This document shows positions 45,050-53,932 of a DNA stretch of 64,000 nucleotides, in pieces (positions within the stretch are counted from its first letter, which is position 1; the number at the start of each line of letters is the position of its first letter). The notes beneath the pieces were generated by a model. The model was not told where the DNA came from. It worked only from the letters and a program-made list of their open reading frames with translations, and ran no database searches. The stretch covers positions 186,001 through 250,000 of the forward strand of contig NZ_WWFG01000003.1 in the NCBI RefSeq assembly GCF_026127265.1, read 5' to 3'. Made by a program: the position numbers and the translations under genes. This stretch comes from Nostoc sp. KVJ3. GTDB taxonomy: Bacteria; Cyanobacteriota; Cyanobacteriia; Cyanobacteriales; Nostocaceae.

Positions 45050-46173
45050 AGAGAAACACTTGAGTTTGAGCAGTCAGCGCAAAATGTGCTGATTGCTTCG
45101 GTAAACTGTTGGTTTTGTTCCATCAATGCCATGTGTCCACCTGGTTTTAGGGTGACTCTTTGAGAGTAAGGCAATTCTGCTTTCATGCGATCGCTCGCCA
45201 CAGGTTTAGTTGCTATATCTGAATCACCACAAACAACCAACACAGGTACGTTAATAGTTGCAAGTGTGTCTGTTTCATCAAAGTTGAACATTGCCAGTGT
45301 GCCACGAGCCAGAACACCAGGCGAACCCAATGCTGATAATAAACCTGCAAAACTTAGTTGACCCCGTGTTTCAGTACCCGTAAATCCAGATAGTTCGACG
45401 GTGATGTACAGCGAACCATTGAAATACGAGAGCCAAGTCATCAACCAAAAAATCGGCCACAGCACGATAGTTAGGTACAAAATAGGTTCGAGTAGGGGTT
45501 TCTGCAATTTACGTACCAAATTGCTAAAGATACAGGTTTTTACCGGATTGGTGTAAGTAGTATCCACAAGAATTAAGCCAGCTACCCGACTCCCTAATTG
45601 CTCTGGAAACAGCCTACAAAATGTGAGGTTAATCATCCCACCCATGCTGTGTCCTACCAAAATAACAGGTTTATCCCCTGCTATGGCGATAACAGCTTCT
45701 AAGTCACGGGCATATTTTTCTATAGAGTGGTCGTTATTTTTCGGTTTTGAGGATTTTCCTAACCCTGGTAGATCCCAAACTATTATTCGGAAGCGATCAC
45801 TCAATTGTCGCTTGGCATAATACCATACAGTACTGTTTGGCCCCCAACCGTGTGACAAGATAATTGGTTGACCATCTTCAGGCCCAAAAAACTCTACTTG
45901 CAACACGCTTCCATCTGGACGTGGCAAGCGCTGCACAGTTTTGCTACGCATAAACTTAGGTTCATCGGCTCCAGGACGGCGCAGCAGTGGCAAACTGATA
46001 AAACGACCGCCAAAAGTCCACAGAACCATTATTAGCCCAGCCACTAAGTAAAATGTTCCTACAAGTTCTCCTTCGTACCACTCATAGAGAATGTAGCTCC
46101 CCCCGCCAATTACCGCAATCGACAGCAGTTGAACCAGCCATATAAGCAGAAAATTATGAGGCATGAATATCAT
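45046..46173 (-). CDS. Alpha/beta hydrolase with N-terminal membrane anchor
   Basis: 375 residues, transcribed against the NRPS genes. Two hydrophobic segments (about 8-28 and 38-55) anchor it to a membrane. The hydrolase core has SHGWG (oxyanion region, 107-111), GHSMGG with Ser176, GDSD (Asp) and GGHMA (His). It is larger than stand-alone type II thioesterases and resembles general lipase/epoxide-hydrolase-type proteins. Its stop overlaps the C-A-T synthetase stop. A role in editing or modifying the peptide is possible from position but not shown by sequence. Confidence 0.85.
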   Translation of the reverse strand: MIFMPHNFLLIWLVQLLSIAVIGGGSYILYEWYEGELVGTFYLVAGLIMVLWTFGGRFISLPLLRRPGADEPKFMRSKTVQRLPRPDGSVLQVEFFGPEDGQPIILSHGWGPNSTVWYYAKRQLSDRFRIIVWDLPGLGKSSKPKNNDHSIEKYARDLEAVIAIAGDKPVILVGHSMGGMINLTFCRLFPEQLGSRVAGLILVDTTYTNPVKTCIFSNLVRKLQKPLLEPILYLTIVLWPIFWLMTWLSYFNGSLYITVELSGFTGTETRGQLSFAGLLSALGSPGVLARGTLAMFNFDETDTLATINVPVLVVCGDSDIATKPVASDRMKAELPYSQRVTLKPGGHMALMEQNQQFTEAISTFCADCSNSSVSL

Positions 46174-46440
46174 GAGCCTAAACCTTGCGATACCTTGTTC
46201 ACTGCATTGTCTTTTAGCTTCATACCATAGTTATAATCATCCAAGTTTCATTCCTAGGAATGATTTATACAGTCTTAGAAGTGTGATAAAAATGCTGGAT
46301 TAGGTAATAAGCAGTGCAGCTTGGCAAAAAGAACTATCCAGTTGAAAAATGTTAAAAAGCTGATGATACAAGCAATATTCTTCCAGCATAGCTGCCTACT
46401 AACTTCTAATAAATAACAATACTTGCGAAGGGGTTTAATT
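46174..46440. promoter_or_regulatory. Divergent promoter region between hydrolase and third NRPS gene
   Basis: About 270 A/T-rich bases separate the divergent hydrolase and TubC-dock NRPS starts, so each must have its own promoter here. I could not assign -10/-35 boxes with confidence. Confidence 0.45.
46427..46433 (+). promoter_or_regulatory. Ribosome-binding site deciding the TTG start of the third NRPS
   Basis: GAAGGGG, 7 bases before TTG 46441. It lies inside the longer frame that begins at 46423 and therefore favours the shorter product, whose N-terminus (MNTVEFLTYLRSLDIQVF) matches TubC docking domains. Confidence 0.7.
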
Positions 46441-49400
46441 TTGAATACGGTTGAGTTTTTAACTTATCTTCGCAGCTTAGATATTCAAGTTTTTATTGAT
46501 GGTGAAAAGTTTCGCGCTAACGCCCCTGATGGAATTATTACACCAGAATTGCGTGCAGAAATTCAAGAGCGGAAAGCAGAAATTATTGAATTTTTAGAAG
46601 CATCTAATCGTACTAATAACCAGAGTTTTAGACCTCTCGCACCTATTTCGCGCTCAGGAAATCTTCCCCTCTCCTTTGCTCAACAACGGCTGTGGTTTCT
46701 TGACCAATTAATTCCTAATAATCCTTTCTATAACATTCCACTAGCACTACATTTAACAGGTTCGCTGAAATTAGCCGTGCTAGAGCAAACTTTTAACGAA
46801 ATCGTGCAACGACATGAAGCTTTACGCACCACTATTGTCGTACAGACAGGGCAACCAATTCAGGTAATTAATCCTACCCTAACAATACCTTTACCAATAA
46901 TAGATTTACGGGAACTACCACAAGCCGAACGAGAAATACAAGCACGACAACTCACTACCCAAGAAGCTCAACGTCCTTTCAATTTATCAACTGATTCGTT
47001 GCTGCAAGTAAAACTGCTGTGGTTGGATGAGACAGAATACATCCTACTGCTGACTATGCACCACATTGTTTCCGATGGTTGGTCTATTGGGGTGCTGATT
47101 CAAGAGATAGCAGCACTCTACACAGCCTTTGCTAGCAATCAGCCTTCTCCTCTACCGAAACTTACAATCCAATATGCAGACTTCGCATACTGGCAACGCC
47201 AATGGTTGCAAGGAGAAGTATTAGAAAAGCAACTGAGTTATTGGCAGAAGCAATTAGACGGCATTTCTATATTAAATCTGCCAACCGACAGACCAAGACT
47301 AGCTGTTCAAACTTATCAGGGTGCAAGACAACCTCTGCAATTATCAAAAAGTTTGAGCAAAGCACTTTTAGCTCTCGGACAACAAGAAGGGACAACTTTA
47401 TTCATAACCCTGCTGACAGCATTTCAAGTTTTACTTTACCGCTACACACAACAAGAAGATATTGCTATTGGTTCACCTATTGCCAATCGCAATCGTAGTG
47501 AAATTGAGGGATTAATTGGTTTTTTTGTCAATAGCTTAGTACTGCGTACCGATCTATCAGGAAACCCAACTTTTCGGGAATTATTGAGTCGAGTTAAAGA
47601 GGTAGCTTTAGGAGCATACAGCCATCAAGATTTACCTTTTGAAAAGCTGGTAGAAGAACTGCATCCAGAGCGTAATTTGAATCAAAATCCACTCTTTCAA
47701 GTTGTTTTTGCGCTCCAAAATGCGCCGATGACAGCGTTGGAGTTACCTAGTTTAACTTTAAGAGCGCTACCGTTTGAAACGGAAACAACACGCTTTGATT
47801 TAGAGTTCCACTTGTGGGAACCAAATACCCAAAATGGCTTATGGGCAGATAGCTCAGAAGGAATTAGTGGTTTTGTAATTTACAGCACTGATTTATTTGA
47901 TGATGCTACGATCACCAGGATGCTAGGACACTTCCAAATATTACTGGAGGGTATAGTTGCAAATCCAGAAGACCGAATTGCACATTTACCACTTTTAAGC
48001 GAATCTGAGCTACATCAATTGTTAGTTGAATGGAACAATACCCAGGCAAATTATCCTCAAGATAAGTGTATTCATCAGTTAATTGAGAGCATAGCAGAGC
48101 AGAATTGTGAGGCAACTGCACTAGTCCTTGGCGATGAGCAACTTAGCTATAAAGAGTTAAATATACGCAGTAATCAACTTGCACATTATCTAAAAAAGTT
48201 AGGAGTTAAAACCGAAGTCTTAGTAGGACTTTGTGTAGAACGCTCTTTTGATATGGTAATCGGGATGTTGGGCATATTGAAAGCAGGTGGAGCTTATGTA
48301 CCTTTAGATCCAAGCTATCCATCTGAACGTTTAAACTTTATGCTTGAAGATGCTCAAGTATCAGTTCTATTAACTCATGAGCGATGGCTTGAACGCCTAA
48401 AAAACTATAATTCGCAAATAATCTGTTTAGATAAAGATTGGGAGATTATTTCTCAAGAAATTAAAGATAATCCTACTAGTAAAGTTACAGTAAATAACCT
48501 CGCTTATGTCATTTATACATCTGGCTCAACTGGAAAACCTAAAGGGGTTAAAATTGAACATAGAGGATTGTTAAATTTAGTATTTTGGCATCAAAAAGCG
48601 TTTGCAGTTTCACCCATTGACCGAGCAACGCAGATTTCTGGAGTTGCCTTTGACGCTTGCGGTTGGGAAATTTGGCCTTATCTGAGTACTGGAGCAAGCA
48701 TTTATTTTGTAGATGATGAAATCAGGCGATCGCCTGACTATCTCCGAGATTGGCTAGTATCAAAAGCGATAACAATTTCTTTCATCCCAACACCTTTAGC
48801 CGAGAAAGTTTTATTATTAGATTTTCCTCAGAACGCAGCTTTACGAATATTGCTCACAGGTGGAGACAAACTAAATCAATATCCTTTAGCTTACTCCGAT
48901 TTTCAAGTATTTAATAATTATGGCCCAACTGAGAACACAGTTGTTACAACTTCGGGATATATTTCTGTTAAGAATAAAGATAATTTAACACCTGTAATTG
49001 GTCGTGCGATCGCCAATACAAAACTTTATATATTAGATAACCATTTACAACCAGTACCTATTGGCGTTCCCGGAGAGTTGTACATAAGTGGTGATGGGTT
49101 AGCACGAGGTTATTTAAACCATCCTGACTTAACTGCTGAATCCTTCATTTATCATTCTTTTGCTAATAAGTTAAAAGCGCGACTTTATAAAACAGGTGAT
49201 TTAGTTCGCTATCGAGTAGATGGCAACATTGAATTTTTAGGTCGCCTCAACAATCAGGTAAAAATTCGTGGCTATCGTATTGAGTTGGGAGAAATTGAAG
49301 GGGTACTGAGTCAGCATCCAGCAGTGCAGCAAACTGTAGTAATAACTAGTGAGGATGAACAGGAAAAGCGCCTAGTAGCTTATATAGTACCAAAAACTGA

Positions 49401-51147
49401 ATACAGTAACGAACAGGAGAATTTGCAATTAATGCAATTGCAGAATGAGCAGGTTTTGCAATGGCAGATGCTGTATAACGAAACTTATAATCAATCTACT
49501 GCTTCAGATCCTACATTCAATTTTGTCGGCTGGAATAGTAGTTACACAAATCAGCCTATTCCAGCACAGCAGATGCGTGAGTGGGTGGATAACCAAGTCG
49601 AGCAGATTTTGGCTTTGCAACCCAAACGAGTGTTAGAAATTGGTTGTGGGACAGGTTTGATTCTATTTAGAATTGCACCTCACTGCACTCAATATTGGGG
49701 GACAGACTTTTCCTCAGTTTCACTTAACTGCATTCAGCAACAGCTACAAAAACAAGAAATACCGCAGGTAACACTGTATCAGCAAATGGCTACTAACTTC
49801 GAGAAAGTAGAAACAGCAGCTTTCGATACAGTAATTCTGAACTCGGTTGTACAATATTTTCCTACTATTGATTATCTGATTAGTGTATTAGAAGGTGCTG
49901 TGCAGACAACTGCTCCAGGTGGCTTTATCTTCATAGGGGATGTGCGTAGTTTGCCACTCTTGCAAGCTTTCCATGCGTCAGTCCAACTGTATCAAGCTGA
50001 ACCTTCCCTTACCTGCTTGGAGTTACAACAACGGATACAAAGACAAATATTTCAAGAAACAGAGTTAGTTATTGATCCAGATTTTTTTACTGCAATCAAA
50101 CAACGCTTTCCGCAAATTAATCATGTACAAATCCAACTGATGCGGGGTAAATATCACAATGAGTTAACTGAGTTTCGTTACAATGTTATTCTTCATATAA
50201 GTGCCGAAATTGTTAGTAATCCTAGAAATGATTCAGTGCTGAACTGGTCTGAAAATAATCTAACAGTCTCAGCAGTGTGCCAGTTATTAATTGAGAATAA
50301 ACCAGAAATATTAAGCATTGTCAATATACCTAATGCGCGGCTGATGTCAGCAATTAAAACAGCAGAATTGCTATCAGACTTAGAAAGTTTTAAAACTGTA
50401 GATCAAATACGTAAAGCTTTGCAAGAACTAGAAAATTTCGGAGTAGATCCAGAAGATTTCTATGCGCTCAACGTACCTTACAGTGTTGATATTACCTGGT
50501 CACATTCAAGTACTGAAGGACATTATGATGTAGTTTTTGTACGGCAAGATGAAATAGGTAAAAGAACTATTTTTCCTCATAGCACAACTCTCTCTCGCCC
50601 CTGGCAATCTTACGGCAATAATCCCCTACAAACCAAAGCAGCGCGTAAGTTAGTGCCGCAGTTGCAGACTTACATAGCACAAAAACTGCCTGAGTACATG
50701 ATGCCATCAGGTTTTGTAGTATTGGAGTCTTTACCTCTAACAGCTAATGGTAAAGTCAATCACCGCGCCTTAAGAGCATTCCATAATGGAATCAAGCCCC
50801 AATTGCCTGAAAATTACATCGCACCTCGAACTCCTGTTGAACAAGTGCTGGTGAAAATTTTTGTTGAGGTTTTGGGACTTAAGAGCGTAGGAATTTATGA
50901 TAATTTCTTTAAATTAGGGGGTCATTCATTACTGGCAACTGTGCTTGTCTCTAGAGTGCGCGATACCTTACACGTGGAGTTACCTTTGCGTAGCGTATTT
51001 GAGGCATCGACAATTGCAGAATTATCTCAGGTGGTGGAAAGCTTTAAAGAAAACAATGCTCAAAGTCAAGCCCCAGTTTTAGTACCACTATCGCGTGAAA
51101 GTCGGCGGATTAAGTTATCTTCCTTAAACGAACAGAGCAAGGGCTGA
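46441..51147 (+). CDS. Non-ribosomal peptide synthetase, TubC dock-C-A(N-MT)-T
   Basis: 1568 residues from TTG 46441. Residues 1-55 are a TubC-type N-terminal docking domain (VFIDGEKFRANAPDG), which receives a chain from an upstream partner. Condensation HHIVSDG near 207; adenylation YTSGSTGKPKG near 692. The pocket reads D-A-W-F-L-G-N-V-V-K, exactly the classical Leu code. An N-methyltransferase is inserted after the A8 region (VLEIGCGTGLILF near 1064), so N-methyl-leucine is predicted. Carrier LGGHSL near 1493. No thioesterase. Likely acts before the other two synthetases. Confidence 0.93.
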   Translation: MNTVEFLTYLRSLDIQVFIDGEKFRANAPDGIITPELRAEIQERKAEIIEFLEASNRTNNQSFRPLAPISRSGNLPLSFAQQRLWFLDQLIPNNPFYNIPLALHLTGSLKLAVLEQTFNEIVQRHEALRTTIVVQTGQPIQVINPTLTIPLPIIDLRELPQAEREIQARQLTTQEAQRPFNLSTDSLLQVKLLWLDETEYILLLTMHHIVSDGWSIGVLIQEIAALYTAFASNQPSPLPKLTIQYADFAYWQRQWLQGEVLEKQLSYWQKQLDGISILNLPTDRPRLAVQTYQGARQPLQLSKSLSKALLALGQQEGTTLFITLLTAFQVLLYRYTQQEDIAIGSPIANRNRSEIEGLIGFFVNSLVLRTDLSGNPTFRELLSRVKEVALGAYSHQDLPFEKLVEELHPERNLNQNPLFQVVFALQNAPMTALELPSLTLRALPFETETTRFDLEFHLWEPNTQNGLWADSSEGISGFVIYSTDLFDDATITRMLGHFQILLEGIVANPEDRIAHLPLLSESELHQLLVEWNNTQANYPQDKCIHQLIESIAEQNCEATALVLGDEQLSYKELNIRSNQLAHYLKKLGVKTEVLVGLCVERSFDMVIGMLGILKAGGAYVPLDPSYPSERLNFMLEDAQVSVLLTHERWLERLKNYNSQIICLDKDWEIISQEIKDNPTSKVTVNNLAYVIYTSGSTGKPKGVKIEHRGLLNLVFWHQKAFAVSPIDRATQISGVAFDACGWEIWPYLSTGASIYFVDDEIRRSPDYLRDWLVSKAITISFIPTPLAEKVLLLDFPQNAALRILLTGGDKLNQYPLAYSDFQVFNNYGPTENTVVTTSGYISVKNKDNLTPVIGRAIANTKLYILDNHLQPVPIGVPGELYISGDGLARGYLNHPDLTAESFIYHSFANKLKARLYKTGDLVRYRVDGNIEFLGRLNNQVKIRGYRIELGEIEGVLSQHPAVQQTVVITSEDEQEKRLVAYIVPKTEYSNEQENLQLMQLQNEQVLQWQMLYNETYNQSTASDPTFNFVGWNSSYTNQPIPAQQMREWVDNQVEQILALQPKRVLEIGCGTGLILFRIAPHCTQYWGTDFSSVSLNCIQQQLQKQEIPQVTLYQQMATNFEKVETAAFDTVILNSVVQYFPTIDYLISVLEGAVQTTAPGGFIFIGDVRSLPLLQAFHASVQLYQAEPSLTCLELQQRIQRQIFQETELVIDPDFFTAIKQRFPQINHVQIQLMRGKYHNELTEFRYNVILHISAEIVSNPRNDSVLNWSENNLTVSAVCQLLIENKPEILSIVNIPNARLMSAIKTAELLSDLESFKTVDQIRKALQELENFGVDPEDFYALNVPYSVDITWSHSSTEGHYDVVFVRQDEIGKRTIFPHSTTLSRPWQSYGNNPLQTKAARKLVPQLQTYIAQKLPEYMMPSGFVVLESLPLTANGKVNHRALRAFHNGIKPQLPENYIAPRTPVEQVLVKIFVEVLGLKSVGIYDNFFKLGGHSLLATVLVSRVRDTLHVELPLRSVFEASTIAELSQVVESFKENNAQSQAPVLVPLSRESRRIKLSSLNEQSKG

Positions 51148-51648
51148 AAAATTTGGTTGTGATTTAATCGTTAGAGCTTCCTTTAATTCCAGCAAGTCTT
51201 GCCAAAACTGCCCAAGATTCCTTTGCTTTAAACAAAAGAAGCACAATGGCAAGATACAACCAAAACAATACATAACTAGACCCAATACGCAATCAGCCCT
51301 TAAACAGAGATAGGCGATCGCTACAAATACTCTCACGCTAGAGGTGATTCATCAAGTGTCTTCCTAAGATGAAATAGCATCGTTAATAAATGTTAAATGT
51401 CATGACCCAGGCTTAACTACACCAAGTAAATCCATAGATGCAGCAGTTTATTCAAACTTACTTAGATTGTCATAATAACTGCTTGAACATCATTACGTAT
51501 TGCTTTCAGGGCAACCAACTAGCCTAACGTTACACATAAACTCTTTGGCATGAGAGCCTTGGTTAATAAGGCAAAGCAAGAAACTAGTGAAACGGCGGCC
51601 GGACTGCGCTCGAGATTTGATCGATAAGCCCCTAATGAGACAATTGTT
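51148..51648. other. Gene-free spacer after the NRPS locus
   Basis: Five hundred bases with no supportable gene on either strand. One HIP1 octamer near 51314. The minus-strand frame over 51124-51336 is Cys- and Leu-rich without family likeness. The spacer separates the NRPS block from the SRPBCC/alcohol dehydrogenase pair. Confidence 0.5.
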
Positions 51649-52131
51649 ATGAATCAACGCATTAAGGTTGAAAAAACTGTCACGATCAACAAGCCAGCAG
51701 AAGAACTTTACCGCTTTTGGCATAACTTTGAGAACTTGCCCAGTTTTACAAAGCATATCAAAGACGTGAAAGTATATAACGACAAGCAATCGCACTGGAT
51801 AACTAGCGCACCGTTAGGCAAAAGTGTTGAATGGGATGCAAATATTGTTGAAGATCGTGAAAACCAATTGATTAGTTGGACTTCAGTTGAAGGCGCAGAT
51901 ATTGCAAACTCTGGTTCTGTCCACTTCACGCCAGCACTGAACGATCGCGGTACTGAGGTGAAAGTCGTCACTGAATACAATCCACCTGGTGGATTGATCG
52001 GAGATGCGATCGCCAAACTCTTTGGTGAATCACCCGAACAGCAGCTAGGAGATGATTTACACCGCTTCAAAATGCTGATGGAAACGGGCGAGATTGCGAC
52101 AACAGAAGGTCAACCAAAGGGGAAAGGTTAA
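51649..52131 (+). CDS. SRPBCC family protein (polyketide cyclase/dehydrase type)
   Basis: 160 residues. It opens with the START-like pattern VEKTVTINKPAEELYRFWHN, followed by ENLPSFTKHIKDVKV, and continues WDANIVEDRENQLISWTSVE and GTEVKVVTEYNPPGG; the last 20 residues are a flexible tail. SRPBCC proteins bind hydrophobic ligands in a deep pocket. In cyanobacteria this type often accompanies alcohol dehydrogenase and stress genes, as here (212 bases to the next gene). No catalytic residues can be assigned. Confidence 0.87.
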   Translation: MNQRIKVEKTVTINKPAEELYRFWHNFENLPSFTKHIKDVKVYNDKQSHWITSAPLGKSVEWDANIVEDRENQLISWTSVEGADIANSGSVHFTPALNDRGTEVKVVTEYNPPGGLIGDAIAKLFGESPEQQLGDDLHRFKMLMETGEIATTEGQPKGKG

Positions 52132-52192
52132 CAATTCAAAATGACGCTCGTAGACTCGCTAACGCTGCGCTAACAAAATTCAAAATTAAAGA

Positions 52193-52227
52193 CATTTCAG
52201 ACGGGGATTTAAACCCCGACTGAAATG
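52193..52227. terminator. Strong hairpin after the SRPBCC gene
   Basis: CATTTCAG-A-CGGGG pairs with CCCCG-A-CTGAAATG around ATTTAAA, a 13-bp stem with one A-A mismatch. It is followed by GGTGCTAC, no U-tract, so it may be a processing or attenuation stem, or a dispersed palindromic repeat, rather than a true terminator. Confidence 0.45.
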
Positions 52228-52343
52228 GGTGCTACATGTAGATTGCAGGTTTTTAAACTCTTGAATTTACGATAAATATTCAATCCAACTCCGTAAATAG
52301 ATTTCACATTTGACGAACAACTTCACTTTAGGAAACTCAAGCA

Positions 52344-53549
52344 ATGAAAGCAGTTTGTTGGCAAGGTACTAATAAGGTTGAGGTTGAAACCGTACCCGAT
52401 CCTAAAATCATTAATCCGCGTGATGCGATTGTGAAAATCACGTCAACGGCGATCTGTGGTTCTGATTTACATTTGTATAACGGTTACAACCCGGCGATGA
52501 AACCAGGCGACATCTTGGGACATGAATTCATGGGAGAGATCGTTGAACTAGGGAGTGCTTTTAAAAATGGAAATATCCATAACAAAGGCAAAGACCTTGC
52601 CATCGGCGATCGCGTCGTTGTCCCCTTTACGATTTCCTGCGGCTCGTGTTTCTTCTGCAATCGGGATTTGTGGTCGCTGTGCGATAACTCCAACCCGAAT
52701 GCTTGGATGGCAGAAAAAATGATGGGTCATTCCCCATCAGGTCTTTTCGGTTACTCCCATTTGACGGGAGGTTACGCAGGAGGTCAAGCGGAATATGCCC
52801 GTGTTCCCTTTGCCGATGTCGGGTTATTCAAGATTCCCGATGGACTGGCAGATGAACAAGTCCTGTTTTTCACTGATATTTTCCCTACTGGTTATATGGC
52901 AGCCGAAAATTGTGACATTGAACCAGGAGATACGGTGGCAATTTGGGGTTGTGGCCCAGTTGGGCAGTTTGCCATTAGAAGTGCCTTCATGCTGGGTGCT
53001 GGACGTGTGATTGCCATTGATCGCGTTCCCGAAAGGCTCCAGATGGCAAAAGATGGGGGAGCAGAAATTTTGAACTACGAAGAAATCGAGGTGGGTGAAG
53101 CCCTCAAAGAAATGACTGGGGGAATGGGGCCCGATTCCGTCATGGATGCGGTAGGAATGGAAGCTCACGGTATGGGTTTGGAAGGCTTCTATGACAAAGC
53201 GATGCAAGCGGTGCGACTGGAAACCGATCGCCCCAATGTATTGCGTCAAGCGATCGTTGCCTGTCGTAAAGGCGGCACGGTTTCGGTTCCCGGTGTTTAC
53301 ACAGGCTTTGTAGACAAGATACCAATGGGTGCTTTTATGAACAAAGGCTTAACCATGAAAACAGGACAGACGCACGTACATCGATATTTAGAAAGGCTAC
53401 TCGATCGCGTTCAAAACGGCGATATTGATCCCTCGTTTGTAATTACCCACCGTTTGCCGCTAGAGCAAGCTCCCCACGGCTACGAAATCTTCAAAGACAA
53501 GAAAGACAATTGCATCAAGATTGTCCTCAAACCAGGTCAGGCTGCATAA
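52344..53549 (+). CDS. Zinc-dependent alcohol/formaldehyde dehydrogenase-like protein
   Basis: 401 residues from ATG 52344. Catalytic-zinc ligands are Cys38 (ICGSDLH), His60 and Glu61 (GHE); the structural zinc loop has Cys99, 102, 105 and 113. The NAD-binding motif is WGCGPVGQFA near 200. Length and the inserted region MEAHGMGLEGFYDKAMQAV match the long-chain, glutathione-independent formaldehyde dehydrogenase-like group of medium-chain dehydrogenases. The true substrate cannot be read from sequence. Possibly co-expressed with the SRPBCC gene; its own promoter region shows an AAACTCAAGCA leader. Confidence 0.9.
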   Translation: MKAVCWQGTNKVEVETVPDPKIINPRDAIVKITSTAICGSDLHLYNGYNPAMKPGDILGHEFMGEIVELGSAFKNGNIHNKGKDLAIGDRVVVPFTISCGSCFFCNRDLWSLCDNSNPNAWMAEKMMGHSPSGLFGYSHLTGGYAGGQAEYARVPFADVGLFKIPDGLADEQVLFFTDIFPTGYMAAENCDIEPGDTVAIWGCGPVGQFAIRSAFMLGAGRVIAIDRVPERLQMAKDGGAEILNYEEIEVGEALKEMTGGMGPDSVMDAVGMEAHGMGLEGFYDKAMQAVRLETDRPNVLRQAIVACRKGGTVSVPGVYTGFVDKIPMGAFMNKGLTMKTGQTHVHRYLERLLDRVQNGDIDPSFVITHRLPLEQAPHGYEIFKDKKDNCIKIVLKPGQAA

Positions 53550-53932
53550 AATCGGCAGCAAGGCTCTGAGGCTACCTTTGAGTTTTGATGCGATCCCTCA
53601 ACATCGTTTCTGGATGCGGCAAGAAAAAGATCAAGTTCCAGCATAAAAGGCTTCCAAAGAATAAAGTACTCATCCTACTAGTGGTCTGTCCCATTAATTT
53701 TGCTTTCTCTGCGAGATCCCCGACAACTTCCGCGAAGTCGGGGATCTGAACACCACGAACCTCTGAAAGAGAATTTTACTTTCTACAGTTGTCCTACGCT
53801 AAAAAATAATTTATGCATACAATAATCTCCCTTTTGTGGAGTATATAATCAGACAAAAGATAGAGATGCTAACCGATTTAATTTAATTACTATTAACAAG
53901 ATATAAAGAAATATTACAGAAAGGAGTCGGCT
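53550..53932. other. Spacer with a strong palindrome, upstream of the dehydrogenase operon
   Basis: No gene. At 53714-53747 lies a perfect 11-bp inverted repeat AGATCCCCGAC / GTCGGGGATCT, flanked by sequence reading GTGGTCTGTCCCATTAATTT on its left, which looks like a dispersed repeat or MITE end. The ribosome-binding site AAGGAG (53921-53926) closes the spacer. Confidence 0.5.
53921..53926 (+). promoter_or_regulatory. Ribosome-binding site pointing to an ATT start
   Basis: AAGGAG, six bases before ATT 53933. No ATG, GTG or TTG exists in frame until 54110, by which point 59 conserved-looking codons would be lost. Confidence 0.65.

Noticed and set aside
45046..46173. Hydrolase as a type II thioesterase of the NRPS
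   Set aside because: It has membrane segments, is longer than such enzymes and is transcribed in the opposite direction; the general hydrolase label is safer.
51124..51336. 70-codon minus-strand Cys/Leu-rich frame
   Set aside because: Overlaps the end of the third NRPS gene and resembles no known family.
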